The notes beneath the pieces were generated by a model, which was given only the letters and a program-made list of their open reading frames with translations, was not told where the DNA came from and searched no databases. From the NCBI GenBank assembly GCA_959347315.1, contig OY365814.1, forward strand, positions 4,064,116 through 4,128,115: 64,000 nt of DNA, in the 5' to 3' direction. Positions 34,319 through 46,804 of the stretch are shown here, piece after piece. The DNA is from Bimastos eiseni. Its lineage: Eukaryota > Annelida > Clitellata > Crassiclitellata > Lumbricidae. The position numbers were made by a program, and so were the translations under genes. How positions within the stretch are numbered: the first letter of the stretch is position 1; each line of letters begins with the position of its first letter.

Positions 34319-34619
34319 TACATTTGTCGTATAGTTTGGGGGTAATTGTCCTGGGTGGAATTCTCTGTTCCCCTTTTCCTGATAGTTCTGTAATTGGTTC
34401 CAACAGATGATGTTCGAATACTGTCTTTCATTTTAGCTGTCATGTTATTCTCTTATTCTCTTATTCTCTTGTTCTTGCAAGTATTTACTAACAATGTTAT
34501 GTTGGAGCCAGAGAACCAAAAGCCTACTGACATCAGTGGCAGGCGACATTTATCACAAGCCGATGCGCAGTCTATCAAGAAGTTGTCGCCAGCCAATCGA
34601 AGCTATTATTGTCAGCAGA

Positions 34620-34812
34620 CGTTTAACAAGGTTATGAAAAGTGGGGGGGGGCTTAATTTCTTAAATATTGCCCTCCCCAGAAATTTGATAAATGGGGCAC
34701 AAATAATCTTATCAAAATTCATCTTAAAAAATCATTGAAGAAACATAAAAAAACGATTTGGGGAGAACATGGAGGGCACTGACCACTAAATGGGAATGCC
34801 CCCCGTGCTACA
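34620..34812 (+). repeat. Dispersed repeat, copy 2 of the 29.05-kb element
   Basis: TTTAACAAGGTTATGAAAAG, a G-run, then GGGGCACAAATAATCTTATC and ATTCATCTTAAAAAATCATT match 29045-29265. It ends with the words CCCCGTGCTACACCCCTG. Confidence 0.55.
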
Positions 34813-35214
34813 CCCCTGATTGTCATTTTGGATAGACTGTCCATTTTGTGATGGCATCCCTATTTACTATAAAACTGAAATGCTTTTTGTCGGCAAACCT
34901 GTGGTTGTTGTGTGCTTTTCTTTATGATTGAGGAAGAATTGCTGCACAGTATTATCGTTAGTCTGTTGGTTGTCAGGTGAAAGGGCTTGAAGGGACGAGA
35001 GTTCGGGCAGAGGGAAGATATGTAAGATGCGATCCGATCACGGGATCGTGAAAAATAAATTCCTGTCCCAGTATCTTTTACTAAAGGTCGGTGCCTATGC
35101 TAACAATGGAGGTAATAGTTTTGAAGCTTATAGGATGTTTGCAGAGCTAGTAATTTTTCTTTTATCCTCTAGTGAATGCATATTTTCGTCCAGTGATGGG
35201 CGCATAGACTGTCC

Positions 35215-35900
35215 TAAGGGGCCGTCTATAAACGACGTCACTCGTTTAGGAATGGAGGGGTCACACATGTGACGAGAGAGAGGGAGTGGACGAAATGTGA
35301 CGTCACATTACCAAATCAAACATCAAAATCCGTAACTTCAACTGCAAACGCCAAAACGTTTTCTGACGTATACATTCTCAGCTTTATTACATATAATGTA
35401 GCACGTTTTCAAATAAACGAGATGATTTAGGTACTTTTATATCGAAATAAAGGTAAAAAAATATAAGGTAAACAAGAGTCCAAAATGCACTCCGTTTGGC
35501 ATCAAATGCTCAAAATTTCGCAGACTCCTGGGGCTTCACCCCATGGCAGACCCCGGTGCCATGGGAAGCTTATGACGCTACCCAGACGTCCTGGCTCTTA
35601 GGGACACTCCCCAGCCTCGAAGCTCTGGTGACGCCACTGTTCAGCGTATATATAGGAGAATGGCACTAATTATACTTTCTCAAATTTTCTTCGTTCTAGT
35701 ATTTTTATAATTATTATTACCCTAAATAATAATTATGAAAAAAATGCATTACATTCTGGACATTCTGTTCACTCGGATGGAGAGGGGATCAGAGCCTTGT
35801 GGCGTCATTCTGAGAGGGTCATGGCATTTGTGACGTCTTGTGACGAAGGTTGCCCAAAATGGTCCAAAATTTTGTGACGTCAATTATGGACTGCTCCTAA
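35215..35900. mobile_element. MITE-like element with GGGGCCGT...TGACGTCA ends
   Basis: The left end AGGGGCCGTCTATAAACGAC followed by GTCACTC faces the right end GTGACGTCAATTATGGACTG followed by CTCCT; these are imperfect terminal inverted repeats. Internal words (TGTGACGTCAC, TTGTGACGTCTTGTGACGA) are typical of a widespread animal MITE type. TAA flanks both ends (35212-35216 and about 35899), a possible target duplication. The middle (about 35500-35650) seems to be a second repeat inserted in it. No transposase is encoded. Confidence 0.55.
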
Positions 35901-36119
35901 ACTTAAGTCTGGAAATTAAGTTGTGGTTTTTCAGTTTGATAATGATTAAACAGATATTGAATTGTATTAAAGCCATATCACCGCAAGCTTTCAGTTTTAC
36001 GCCAAACCAGAGCAATTGGTCGAACTGGAACATCCATCTAATGAGTGTGCATGCCAGTCAAAACTAGAGGTCTAGCTAGAGTGCATGTCGAATCAGTGGT
36101 TAGTGATTGAACTTTTGGC

Positions 36120-36240
36120 GCTTAGTGCCTCTCTGTAGACTTGCGTTGATAACAGGGAACATAATCGTCAACTGCAAGACTGAGACATTGTGACATAATG
36201 TAAACAGATAACCAATTGTGATGCCAATTAATATATATAT
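36120..36240 (-). repeat. Inverted fragment of the TA-bounded repeat
   Basis: GCAAGACTGAGACATTGTGA through TAATGTAAACAGATAACCAA is the reverse complement of part of 31500-31560 (and of 50800-50850). It abuts TA arrays on its right side (36229-36248 and later). Confidence 0.6.
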
Positions 36241-36495
36241 ATATATATCCTATATATATGCATATATGCATGTATTTGGTGTAGAAATACATGTCTATGT
36301 ATTGTATATTATATATATATATATATATACACATGTGTATAAGCATTTGTGTTCGCATATGACTGTATGAATACGTTTTCTTATTTGTATGTTTGTATGT
36401 AAGTGCGTGTAATTTCCTTTTTTTATGTAATGTTATGTTTTGATTTTTCAATCTCTTTATATTCAAAGTGCATGCATACGTCTGAATACGTGTGC

Positions 36496-36602
36496 CTATC
36501 TACGCCTATCTACGCCTATCTACGCATATCTACGCCTATCTACGCCTATCTACGCCTATCTACGCCTATCTACGCCTATCTACGCCTATCTACGCCTATT
36601 TG
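36496..36602 (+). repeat. 10-bp tandem array (CTACGCCTAT)n
   Basis: About ten perfect or near-perfect copies of CTACGCCTAT. Open frames across it code Tyr-Leu-Ser-Thr-Pro-Ile repeats in more than one register and are not genes. Confidence 0.9.
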
Positions 36603-36884
36603 ATTGGGTATAGAGCGTCGCACCTGAATGAAGCTTCTGTTGGCAGTAGGCTGATCCATTCCGGTAGCCAACAGTCGCTATGCTACGTCAGTGATTTTAC
36701 ATAGATTTAATTCCCATCCACTGATTGGTTCAGGGCCATCAGCACATTTCACTGACGTCACCAGGTCATCGAAAAAATGAAACGCTAATTGCGGGGTCAC
36801 GATTTGAAAAGGATGGTGATGATTGATGACCTACGAAGAAACAATGCATTTATGAATTATAAAATGAATGATAAAATAATATTA

Positions 36885-39325
36885 AATGAATTAATAGACT
36901 TGTTTAATAGCTTGTTCTTTCATTAATTATATTAATTATTAACTCATTCGCTTTTTAAGTATTGTATACTCATAAGCCAATTTGCCCTGTACATACCAGC
37001 CGCAGCCAAAAATTGGCTATAGGCCAAATCTTACCAAACAGCACAGGAATAGCTGCCTAAGAAAAATCTAATTTAACAGTATAGTTCCATAGACACAACC
37101 ACTGACATTCGTCCAGCGGAAATAATAGAATTACGTTGTTAACTGGAGGTAGGCCTATTTCGCATTGTAGGTAGGCCTTTTTATCATTGGAGGTAGGCCT
37201 ATTTCGCATTGGAGGTAGGCCTATTTCGCATTGGAGGTAGGCCTATTTATCATTGGAGGTAGGCCTATTTCGCATTGGAGGTAGGCCTATTTATCATTGG
37301 AGGTAGGCCCATTTCGCATTGTAGGTAGGCCGATTTCGCATTGGAGGTAGGCCTATTTATCATTAGAGGTAGGCCTATTTCGCATTGGAGGTAGGCCTAT
37401 TTCGCATTGGAGGTAGGCCTATTTATCATTGTAGGTAGGCCTATTTCGCATTGTAGGTAGGCCTACTTCGCATTGGAGGTAGGTCTATTTATCATTGGAG
37501 GTAGGCCTATTTCGCATTGGAGGTAGGCCTATTTCGCATTGGAGGTAGGCCTATTTCGCATTGGAGGTAAGCCTATTTCGCATTGGAGGTAGGCCTATTT
37601 CGCATTGGAGGTAGGCCTATTTCGCATTGGAGGTTGGCCTATTTCGCATAAACGAATAGATAGGTAATCCTTTATGGAACTACACGCATTCGTCGATTTC
37701 TCATGCTATTACACATCCTATAGGCTTAAGATAAAATGAAGCATCAACCAAGATGGTTTCTTACATACCTGAATCGATGCCCTTTCTGAATTTGAGCAGA
37801 TCGTGTAGTCTGTGTCGTATTTTCACAGATTCAATGTCGTTTAGAAATGTGAGAGAAGAACCCGCGATCTCTCTCGAATGATGACTCTGCCGCTGCAACG
37901 GGAAACGATTATGTATACAAGGAGACACAGATGCATGTTACAGCAGGTATGTTCGAGTAAGTAAGTTTAATTCGCTTGTCTTGTATACCCTAATACAGAA
38001 CGGCTACATGCAGATCTACTTGGATTTTATTGTAAGACGAGAGAAAGAGACAGTTTAGTAATTAATCAAAATCATGTGCCATGCGGTATATAATCAAAGC
38101 GATTGCAAGACTATTGATTCGCATTATTTAACCAATATTCATTCGTCGGCTTACGAAGCATGACCTTTCAAGAAAGGACGAGTGAAAAGGATAATAAGTA
38201 ACTTGTGAAACTTTGATATTTATACCAGGGTTGTCAGACTACATTTCTTGCGTAATCGGGCTGTGTCAGCAAATTTTCCGCCATGCGACAGGGTGTCGAA
38301 GGCATCTGCAGGCCCGAACGAGCGGTACGGCATCGGGTAGGTGCCTTATTGAGGTCATCCCTGAACATTTGTGCCAAAGAAACAGTTGACGTTGCATTTT
38401 AGCATACACAGTCAAATTAGACTTTACTAATCTCAATCTCGATCTTTATTATAGACTGTCGCGATCAACCTTAAAAATTACTAATCTAACGTTTATCCTC
38501 AAATAAAATTTAATGAAAAATTCTACGCAACATTATCTTCATATTCACTATAATAAAAAATTATCAACATCACTATTATCGCCATTATTATCCTCACAGC
38601 AACGATATTACCATCATTATCCTCACAGTGACTATATCACTATTACAGACTAATTTATATTCTCGCAGTAACTATGTCACCATCATTATCATCATAATAA
38701 CGATATCATCATCATTATTCTCGCAGTAGCTATAATATTATCTTCATTATCCTCACAGGAAGTACACCACCATTGTCATCCTTACATTCACTATATCATC
38801 AACATCATGCTCACAGTAACTATATCGAGAACTATATCGAGAACCTCACAGTAACTCTACCACCATCAATGTCTTCACATCACTATATCACCATTATTAT
38901 CCTCACAATTACTATATCACAATAAAAATTGTCGCAGCAACTACATCATCTTGATTTATCATACTCATTACACTATATCACCGTCATAATCCTCACAGTA
39001 ACCACGTCACCATCATTGCCTTGGCAGTAATGATATCATTATTATCATTACATTCACAATATCACCATCATTATCTTCGCAGTAACTATATCACCATCAT
39101 AACCCCATTCGCTGTGTCACCATCATTTTCCTCAGTATAACTAAATCACTGTTTTTATCTCACTGTAAGTATACCACCATCATTGTCCCCACATTCACTG
39201 TGTTCACCAGCATTGTCTTTAAAGTAACTTTATCGCCATTATCATCCTCACAGTAACTGTTTACCACCACCATGATCTTCACAGTCACTACTACAACGAC
39301 CACCATCAGCAACCTCACCGATCGA
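36885..39325 (+). repeat. Large inverted repeat, left arm
   Basis: Collinear, as reverse complement, with 46805-49442. The outer edge starts GAATTAATAGACTTGTTTAA and the inner edge ends in CATCAGCAACCTCAC. It contains, from outside in, a unique 260-bp part, the 22-bp minisatellite (37147-37650), about 900 bp of unique sequence and a satellite-like TCACCATCATTATCC field (38560-39330). No gene was recognised in the arm. The two arms are separated by about 7.5 kb. Confidence 0.85.
37147..37650 (+). repeat. 22-bp minisatellite, left arm (about 23 units)
   Basis: The unit is ATTGGAGGTAGGCCTATTTCGC. A second variant with TTATCATTGG in place of TTTCGCATTGG is common here and absent in the right arm. 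Copies sit head to tail without spacers, so this is not a CRISPR array. Confidence 0.9.
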
Positions 39326-39330
39326 TTCCC
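38560..39330 (+). repeat. Degenerate satellite TATCACCATCATTATCCTCACAG type
   Basis: Units of roughly 30-36 bp built on ACTATATCACCATCATTATC plus CTCACAGTA recur with many substitutions. The mirror image lies at 46810-47600. Confidence 0.7.
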
Positions 39331-40680
39331 ATCCATGGTCACGAGTATACATGCTATTGGGAGTCCATGCAAACCGTTTACCTTCAAAGAAGAGGAGTAA
39401 CGGAAAAATAACGAGCAGCGCAGACGCTGTACGCTGCTTAAGTGTAGTCCATCACTAGTGGAATATGACGAGCGTCCGGATATTCGTCGAGGTGCAAGTA
39501 AAATCTATAAAACATGCATCGTGTCTTGGTCGTCAGATTGAATAGCCACTCGTGGCTATCAGTCGAGGTAACTGCAGAGGTAGCGTAAGCCGCCAACCGC
39601 AGAGACGAAAACGTTCGGCTTCAGGGGCGTTTACGGTCCGCGTGAAACTCGATCGCGCCCATCAGAATTGGTGGACTGATGCAGTCACATGGCCCAGGCA
39701 ACTCGCGAAATGCCTCTTAAGCGCACATAATCCTTGACAAAGCCGACGAATAAGTCGGGTATGCAAACCTAGCACTAAAAGCTCTCACATGTTCGAATTT
39801 ACTGAGTAAATCAGAATTTTTATGTAAATAATCGTCAAAATGACGCGGTATGGGCGAATGACATTTGTAGAGACAAATGTGCAGGATAGTTTAGCAGCTA
39901 TAGCACGTTGAACTGAGAATCGAAGGATTGAAGACCATCTCTTCTTCTTCCTCTGTTACAACGGTTACTAGATCTTAGCTAACCCATTCCGGGACATTTC
40001 CCATTTACAACTATAATTAATGATTTATTCGGTTCATCGTCAATGAATGAAGTCGTCATGAACATGACGTGCACCTAAGTGTTAGCTTCTTTATTATTTC
40101 ATGCCGCAAACACAGCACGAGATTGATCAAGTACGTGACATTTGATTAACTAATATTCCTAGTCATGGGAATGGATATTATAAGCTGTGTTACAAAAACT
40201 TGATTTTGAGTGTCTTTAAATTATTATTTTATGTTACCAATGATATAACGATCCTGCGGAAGGACTCGATAATTGCGCTGGAAGGATGAATTTATCATAA
40301 TCGATAATTTATAGTACCAACCTTCAGCGGTTGAAGTTGAATATGACATTGTGTCTTTGTTCTAAAAACAGACACACAATATGATAATAATTTTATGGAT
40401 ATCTGATATAAAGTGTTAAAGTTCATCAGTAGGCAAATAGTTCCAAATTAACCGTGAAAAATGAAAATCCAGATGAACGAACATTCGTCTTCAGTTTTCG
40501 TTGTGCTTTCGCTTTGACCCATCTCAGAAATTGCCCAGCGGGGAAATTTTCTTGATCATCTGGGTTTCCAGTGATCGAATCTATACAACTCTTCTAAAGG
40601 CCTACATTCATTGATTACAAACATTGCAGGATATAATCCTTCATAATATAGGCATACGAAAATAAATTTAAAAAGACGAA
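39326..40680. other. Inverted-repeat spacer, left part; no gene
   Basis: No coding signal. Position 39878-39935 reads AGGATAGTTTAGCAGCTATA followed by GCACGTTGAACTGAGAATCG, a tRNA-like head of a SINE with a damaged B-box region. The remaining sequence shows nothing recognisable. Confidence 0.4.
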
Positions 40681-40689
40681 AATCATCAG

Positions 40690-41256
40690 GATACGCAATG
40701 AAAAGAAAAACAATAGTAAGTATCACAATAGATGGGAAAGAACTTGGACAAATCAGAAAATCCTGTTATTGGGAATGCATTTTCACAAATGAAGCAAAAT
40801 GTTATATAAAAATAAACAGAAAAAAACTGTGAAAATGGTGCTGAATAAGAACCTGATGAAACAAGTAATAAAGGCCATTACATGTACATGAAATGTGTTG
40901 CTCTACGGATCAGAACCATGGACCACGATGTAATAAGACATAAAAATTGGAGGCCTTTGATATATGGTTTTGACCATGGATAGAGTTAGATAGCTATACT
41001 GAACGCAGGACGTTGAAGAGACGAGTTTACTATAAATGATGCATGAAGAAATGGTTGGACAACACAGTGAGGAAGACGCCTGTTAATAACCTATATTTGG
41101 GGGAAGAATTGTGGAGAAAAGACAAGAGGAAACCAAGCATGAAGTCATTGACCAAGATGCTAGTGGTGGGCTATTGCAAATTCAAGGAGATAACTGGAAA
41201 ACGTGACGAATGGCGACTCTGGACACACGAACCTGCTGCGACCCAAAAGAAGTAGA
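40690..41256 (+). mobile_element. Decayed LINE reverse-transcriptase 3' region
   Basis: Plus-strand frames hold TIVSITIDGKELGQIRKS, then VLLYGSEPWTT, IKIGGL and, after stops, an open tail with RDEWRLWTHEPAATQ. The order 'I-x-GK-L...LYGSE-W...LEAF' is typical of the C-terminal part of invertebrate LINE polyproteins. Several in-frame stops show it is dead. Confidence 0.6.
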
Positions 41257-43619
41257 AGGTCATCAGGATGGAGATCAGGCAAAGATTTCCAAATGTAGGC
41301 GATTTGTATATTTTCGATGAATTCTTGTCATAAAGATAGTGTTTTCTGGTAATTATTACGTCTTCTAATAATAGTCTTCAGATTGACAAAACAACTCATG
41401 GTAATCCGCTCGGTTGGGTTCAGAACCATTTTTGAGATGATGGTAATATCATTTGGATGCGTTGTGGGGCTCACAGGGTCCTTCCTAAGTGTGAGATATT
41501 TTATATTGACGCCAAACTATCTTCAACCGCCATATTTTATTAATTCAACTATGTACGACTAAATATATTGGCTGAGCATCTAGATTTAAAAAAAACTCTA
41601 CAACTCTATATTTCAAGACAATGTCGAAGCATTAATTATCAGGTTCCACTCGAACCTGACTTGCTGCCTTGAATCAAGGCGAGAATCACCAAATGGAAAC
41701 TCTGTAGTCATAGCATATAGTCCACCATTTTAGAACAGAATATTCCAGATAGCTTATCCAGCAGAATGGAATCTCTGCCAGATTATATCCGAAGATAATT
41801 CTCCATTATAAATGCATTAAAGTTAAAAATTAAAACTCATGTATGAGCCTTGTTAACGATCTCGCAAAATGGGAGGTTGAATCTTCAAGATAATATCTTG
41901 AAGGGGCAACTTACCGTTCTGCAAGATCAAATATCTATTATTATAGATATCTGAGTAGATCTACTCAGATTCGCCCCTTGTCCATCTTAATAGGCTACTC
42001 GGCCAAAGAGAAGAGATTTTAAAAAGAGTAGAAAACCGATCATAAGTTCTGAGGTACAGGCCGAAAGTCCAGAGGAGGCAATAGGGCTTTCAATAGAGAA
42101 GGCTTCGTCGTAGCGCGTGTAAATGGGACGCTGAGAAGGCCCTGATTGCAGCCGTAGGGCGGTATAACTCCTGATCATGAGCAGCTGCAGCCCCCAATGA
42201 GACAGCACACTGCCAAGGGGGCGATTCGAAATATAATTCTGAAGCCAGGGGTCAAAACCCGCCGTTTGTCAGCTGCTAGTTATTGTGATAAAGGCTGAAA
42301 TAGGTGAGAGGTGTCAAAAACACAGAAAACAGTTTTATGGTATGTAGTCACAAATAAATACGTCTTCTTTCAATAGATGGAATAAAAAATGTTAAATTCA
42401 AATATTTAGATGCAGAAAAATGACTTTTAATGCATGTGGTGTCAAGATTTGCATTGCCAAATATGCATGTTTTCCGAGGTGGACAACCTAGATTTCTTCC
42501 GCATACCTGCCATTGTTTCCATAATAGTAACCAGATTTTGATGCCGTGTGCTTTATTTCATACAGAATACAGCCCTTTGCTGCCAGCAAAATTCTGAGGC
42601 ATTCGAATGTAATATTTCCTAGGAACTTTGACGACACGAATATTCTGAAACTTTGACTTAGATTTTCTCAGCTGTCATGATTTTGCTAATTAAAGAGTCT
42701 ATTGAGTTTAACGTTGGTTTGAAAAAAACGATTTTGATTCTGTAAAAGTAGCTGGAAGCACATGCATCGTAGAATATGATTTAACAAAAAAGTCATATGA
42801 TGGGTTTTGACCCTTAGCCTCACAATTTACTTTAGAAGAGGCAGCCTGTGCAAAACATCACGTATCTAGGTAGAAACATGATCTGTCCTGGAAATATATT
42901 AATTTATACACAGCTACTCTTACAGGGTGTGTATAGCTTACTCCTCCTAAATTTTGTTGTTTTCTTTGATTTCAAGAGAAGTACGCTCTAGTCAGTCCTA
43001 CAGCTAAAACAATTTGTTCTGTTTAGTGTTTCCAAGAATTGTATGTGGCTTACAAATAAACAGCTTAAGATGTATGGCTTTCATTTTCACATAAGTTATG
43101 AAACGACTACATTAAACCTCCTATAGGATCCTCGGAAATGACGAATTGTGCGTCAAAATTTTTATCGGGATTGATCATTGATTGTGCTTCTTGAAACGCG
43201 CTGATTAGTAAGCCTAATAACGACCATTTACGATCATAAGCAGACGATCATAAGCAAAATCATCGGCGTCCATAGGTGGGCCAAGGCGGGCACTTGCCTT
43301 CCAAGAATATGCCCAATTATAGTGTTTCATAAAATAGTATTATGCGATCTACCAGCACATTTTTTTATGTTACCTACTTTATCACTGGCGCACCCTATTG
43401 GAGTTGTTCGACTGCTTCATTTGATAATGTAGCCGGGTTCATAATCTATAGGTGATGGGTGCTTTGCGTGTACCATTGGGTGAAGCAGCAAATGTGGCTG
43501 CCTGCAGCTGTCTGGCGGCTGGCGCCAGTAATTTATGGTTCTAGCGGCCCCAAAAATTATCTGCATCATTAAGCGTAGGAAACGATTTTTAATGAAGAGA
43601 TGAACACAAGTCATTTTAA
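41257..43619. other. Inverted-repeat spacer, middle; no gene
   Basis: No domain or exon chain is recognised. Position 43260-43400 resembles a dispersed element (CATAGGTGGGCCAAGGCGGG). Open frames such as 41987-42208 minus show no family pattern. Confidence 0.4.
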
Positions 43620-43715
43620 CAGAATTCTTTTCATCATATTCAGCTTATACATAGGTATGATTTTTTTCATCGCATCCAGCTTCTACTTGGGAATACTTTT
43701 TTTTATCACACCCAG
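43615..43715. repeat. 36-bp satellite motif, third site
   Basis: TTCTTTTCATCATATTCAGC, ATAGGTATGATTTTTTTCAT and CATCCAGCTTCTACTTGGGA follow each other with the 36-40 bp spacing seen at 63.0-63.2 kb. Confidence 0.5.
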
Positions 43716-45126
43716 AGATTAATTTCTTTAGTCTGTCTCACTTGTGACCATAAACCATGCAGATATTTTTTCGAGGAAGCTAAAACCATAAAGTATTCCA
43801 AAATTTGGGCAAAAAACAAATTTGCATCTGCGTGCCTCGTTTACAACCGTAGGTTCCAGAAGAAGTTTGTAATTAACAGTCAACTAACACGGTTGAGTTT
43901 TTTCCGGCCTCTAGTACGAGCATCGCGTCAAAGGATTGTTTACAGCCATCGGCTGAAGCTGCTTCAGTTTATCTCTATGAACGAAATTAAACGTATTAAA
44001 CGCAGAAACGTTGATATAATAATGAAATTGAAATAAAATTAACTCTGTTAGAGCCCGAACAATCAAGGGGTCTTTCAGTATCTTCATGAGAATCAAAACC
44101 CGGCTCCGTTCAACAACAAAACTGATGAAGAACGTTTATGAACGTTTGCCACATTTACTGTGTCGTCCCAATCGTATACGGGTCCATCGCACCCACCCCC
44201 ATACGATGATCATTAAATTATGCCGTACAAAACTTCACGAAAACAAACATTCAATAAAACAAACATTTACCGAAACTAACATTCACCAAAGCAAACAGAG
44301 GTTCATCCACACTGTAATTGATTGTGCTATTTTGGTTCAATTAGTGTACTTCTTGTTTCATGGAAAGTAAGCCTTTATTATAAAGATGAATCTCCTTCTT
44401 ATTATCGCCTGCTACATGAAACATATAGTTTCAAATAGGCTATATGATTGGCAATTGTTTAGACCTAAACACTTTTAAGCAAATTTCGTGTAGTGTACAG
44501 CCTTACAGAATAATAATATCATTCGGATGATATCGACGCGCAAAATGTTGAAAACTAGGAACTTAAAGTAGATGTACCTTTTGCCTCTGGAAAATTTCTT
44601 ATGGACGCCTAAGGGCAAATCCTCTGCCCTCACATCCCGGTGCTCTACGCTTCCACATTCTAACCTCCCCATTTTGTTCTATTCCATCCCATTCATATCC
44701 ATGTTATTCCCAAAGGCCTACTTACTGGATTTCCTGCATTCCACTTCCAGATCCTCCCCACTCCTTGTAGCACATTGTACCTGTCGCATTATTATTATTA
44801 TAATTATTATTATTATGATCATCATCATCATCATCATCATCATAATCATCATCATCATCATTATTAGGGCGGATATAATAGGATGGTTGATGGGAAAGAA
44901 TAAACAAAAGTGATCGTGCATTCACTTATGAACGACGATCATCATCATAACATGGATGGTTTGGATAATAGCAAACGTTTAGGTGATAAATAATCCCAAC
45001 ATCCGAAGCATTAGTCAGATATGAATACAACAAAATTGTGTAAGGATTCAATTGAAACAGACGCGAAGAGTGTTGGGTCGATGGAACTAAACGAGCAAAA
45101 TCATGAAAATATTTTTGCAGAATTGT
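43716..45126. other. No gene; ATT/ATC microsatellites at 44792-44865
   Basis: AT-rich DNA. A mixed ATT and ATC array (44792-44865) creates Ile/Met/Asp-rich frames. The segment 44575-44790 is pyrimidine-rich and may be a retroelement 3' end before its simple-repeat tail. Confidence 0.4.
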
Positions 45127-45160
45127 GTACCCGCTTGTCGGGTACACCCGACAAGTGGGT
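45127..45160. repeat. 16-bp-arm palindrome
   Basis: TACCCGCTTGTCGGGT is followed after two bases by ACCCGACAAGTGGGTA, an inverted repeat with one mismatch. Further CCCG/CGGGT words lie to 45250. Confidence 0.8.
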
Positions 45161-45399
45161 ACACCCGCACCCGACCTCTGCCCGCATGTACTGGTAGGGT
45201 ACGGGTACGTATTTTGCAGGTCCGGTAGAGTAATCACGGGTACACCCGGCTTTATTCGTGTCAACGTCAAGTTTTGGCGTTACAAGGTCACCATAAAAAA
45301 TATAGGTGATGCTTGCATCATCAAAGACTAAAACATTATAGACAAACTCTCATATCCGAGATCCATGTACAATATTCCGGCATCTATGTTAATCGCTGT

Positions 45400-45660
45400 T
45401 TTCTTATTCCTCCTCCTCCTTCTCCTTCTGATCTTCCCCTACCTTTTCCCCTCCTTCCATCCATCCATCTGTTCGTCTGGGGTTCGAGATCACTCAACTT
45501 ATGGGTTTTTCCTCCTTCATCTTCCTCTCCCCGCCCCTTCCTTCTGCTCCTCTCCTCCTCCTGATCCTTCTCTCCCTCGTATTCGTCCTCTTCTTCCTTT
45601 TCCATTTCGTACTCATTTCATCCTCCTGCCTTGCATTCTACTTCTGTACTTCTTCGGTCT
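45400..45660. repeat. Polypyrimidine (CCTTCTCCTCC) tract
   Basis: Low-complexity CT-rich run. Open frames on both strands are compositional artefacts. Confidence 0.8.
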
Positions 45661-45919
45661 CTCTTCCATCTCTTCCATCTCTTCCTACATCTCTACCTTT
45701 AGTCTCCAGTGTCCAGATCACTTAGCATGTTCAGTCCTTTCTTTCCTCTTTGTTGTACAATTATTGGTACTACAAACAGCAGACGGTGATCATATTATAA
45801 CTGTGTTGTAATAATGTTGAGATTGTGACCATTATTCATTTCTAAGATCTATATTTGGCAATTACGTCATATTTTAAACTCATGTTATTGGTTTAACGTT
45901 GTATCAGTATCCTAGAATT

Positions 45920-46080
45920 ATGAGAGTAGTGAGGAAGGTGTGTTAGCCGCATTTAGTACTGATTGAAGAGGTGACAGACGAGATTTTGGAAGACCAATAA
46001 GAAGCTAGTTACAGTAATCAATGCGTGAGCAGACAAAAGCATGAACCAGAGAGGTGAAAATGGATGACTGAACATACGCT
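45920..46080 (-). mobile_element. LINE reverse transcriptase fragment, sister of 29.5 kb
   Basis: The minus-strand frame again gives QSSIFTSLVHAF, IDYCN, GLPKSRL and LQSVLNAAN, nearly identical to 29485-29675. It is preceded on the plus side by the 28735-type repeat at 45845-45915. Its right edge abuts the CCAAT-rich repeat at 46085. Confidence 0.8.
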
Positions 46081-46084
46081 GGGG

Positions 46085-46375
46085 GACTAAGTTAATATTC
46101 ATGAGCCGGGCGCCATCGTGTGTCAATCATTTTAATGGGTTTTCTCGCCCTCTCATTGGCTAGGGCAAGAGGCAACCGCATCCTCCTATTGGCTGGACTC
46201 CACGCACACGTATATCCAAGCATACGCACATATACAAGGTCACATACACTGACACGGATACATACAAAGACACATACACGCACACATACACGCGCACGTA
46301 CAATGACATAGACGCGCACACATACATACACACATACGCACACATACAAGAACACATACGATGACATTCAGTAAG
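46085..46375 (+). repeat. CCAAT-rich repeat with CA/CG microsatellite, copy 1
   Basis: TTAATATTCATGAGCCGGGC, GCCATCG, CTCATTGGCTAGGGCAAGAG, CTATTGGCTGGACTCCACGC and ACACGTATATCCAAGCATAC are followed by CACACATACA units. Several ATTGG (CCAAT) boxes suggest a former promoter region. It is homologous to 55480-55860 and, inverted, to 57500-57660. Confidence 0.6.
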
Positions 46376-46600
46376 TAAGTCAATAAGTTAGTACTATTGT
46401 TGTCAAATTCTGCACGAGGTATAGATACTATAGATTTCGGAATTGCATTTATGTAGAGCCTAAATTAAACGATCTACTGTTTGTTGAGTTCGCGTGTATT
46501 TAAATGATGTTTTGATATAGGTTCCTTTAGAAGTTGTGGTAAGCATCCATCCTTCTTTGATCGCATGTCTTAACGCGAAAAGTCTGATCTGAAGCACACC
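46376..46600 (-). pseudogene. H1-like ORF fragment, copy 1
   Basis: On the minus strand the frame RLFALRHAIKEGWMLTTTSK continues GTYIKTSFKY. It is shared with 57075-57215. The pattern L-R-x-x-I-x-x-G-x-L...G-T...SFK is reminiscent of the end of the linker-histone globular domain, but this is a weak call. The downstream part carries conserved non-coding DNA (ACTATTGTTGTCAAATTCTG). Confidence 0.3.
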
Positions 46601-46804
46601 CGATTGCATAAAAGAAAAAAATAGATTAATACTTAAATACTGCTTCAAACATTGATTTCCAGATGTTGTAGGAAAGTCATAAACAAAGTAATGGTGTTGG
46701 TATACCTTCTGAGTATTATCAGTTTATTCTTGTGCGGTTAATTTTACGATAGTATGCATAGTGATGAAGTTGCTGTAAGATACTGTAATTAGGATGGTGT
46801 TAGC

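Noticed and set aside
34017..34443. Long His/Ile/Met/Cys-rich frames on both strands
   Set aside because: They come from the ATGC/ATGG tetranucleotide array; no frame is favoured.
36403..36704. Tyr-Leu-Ser-Thr-Pro-Ile repeat protein
   Set aside because: The 10-bp array gives similar peptides in more than one frame; there is no flanking exon.
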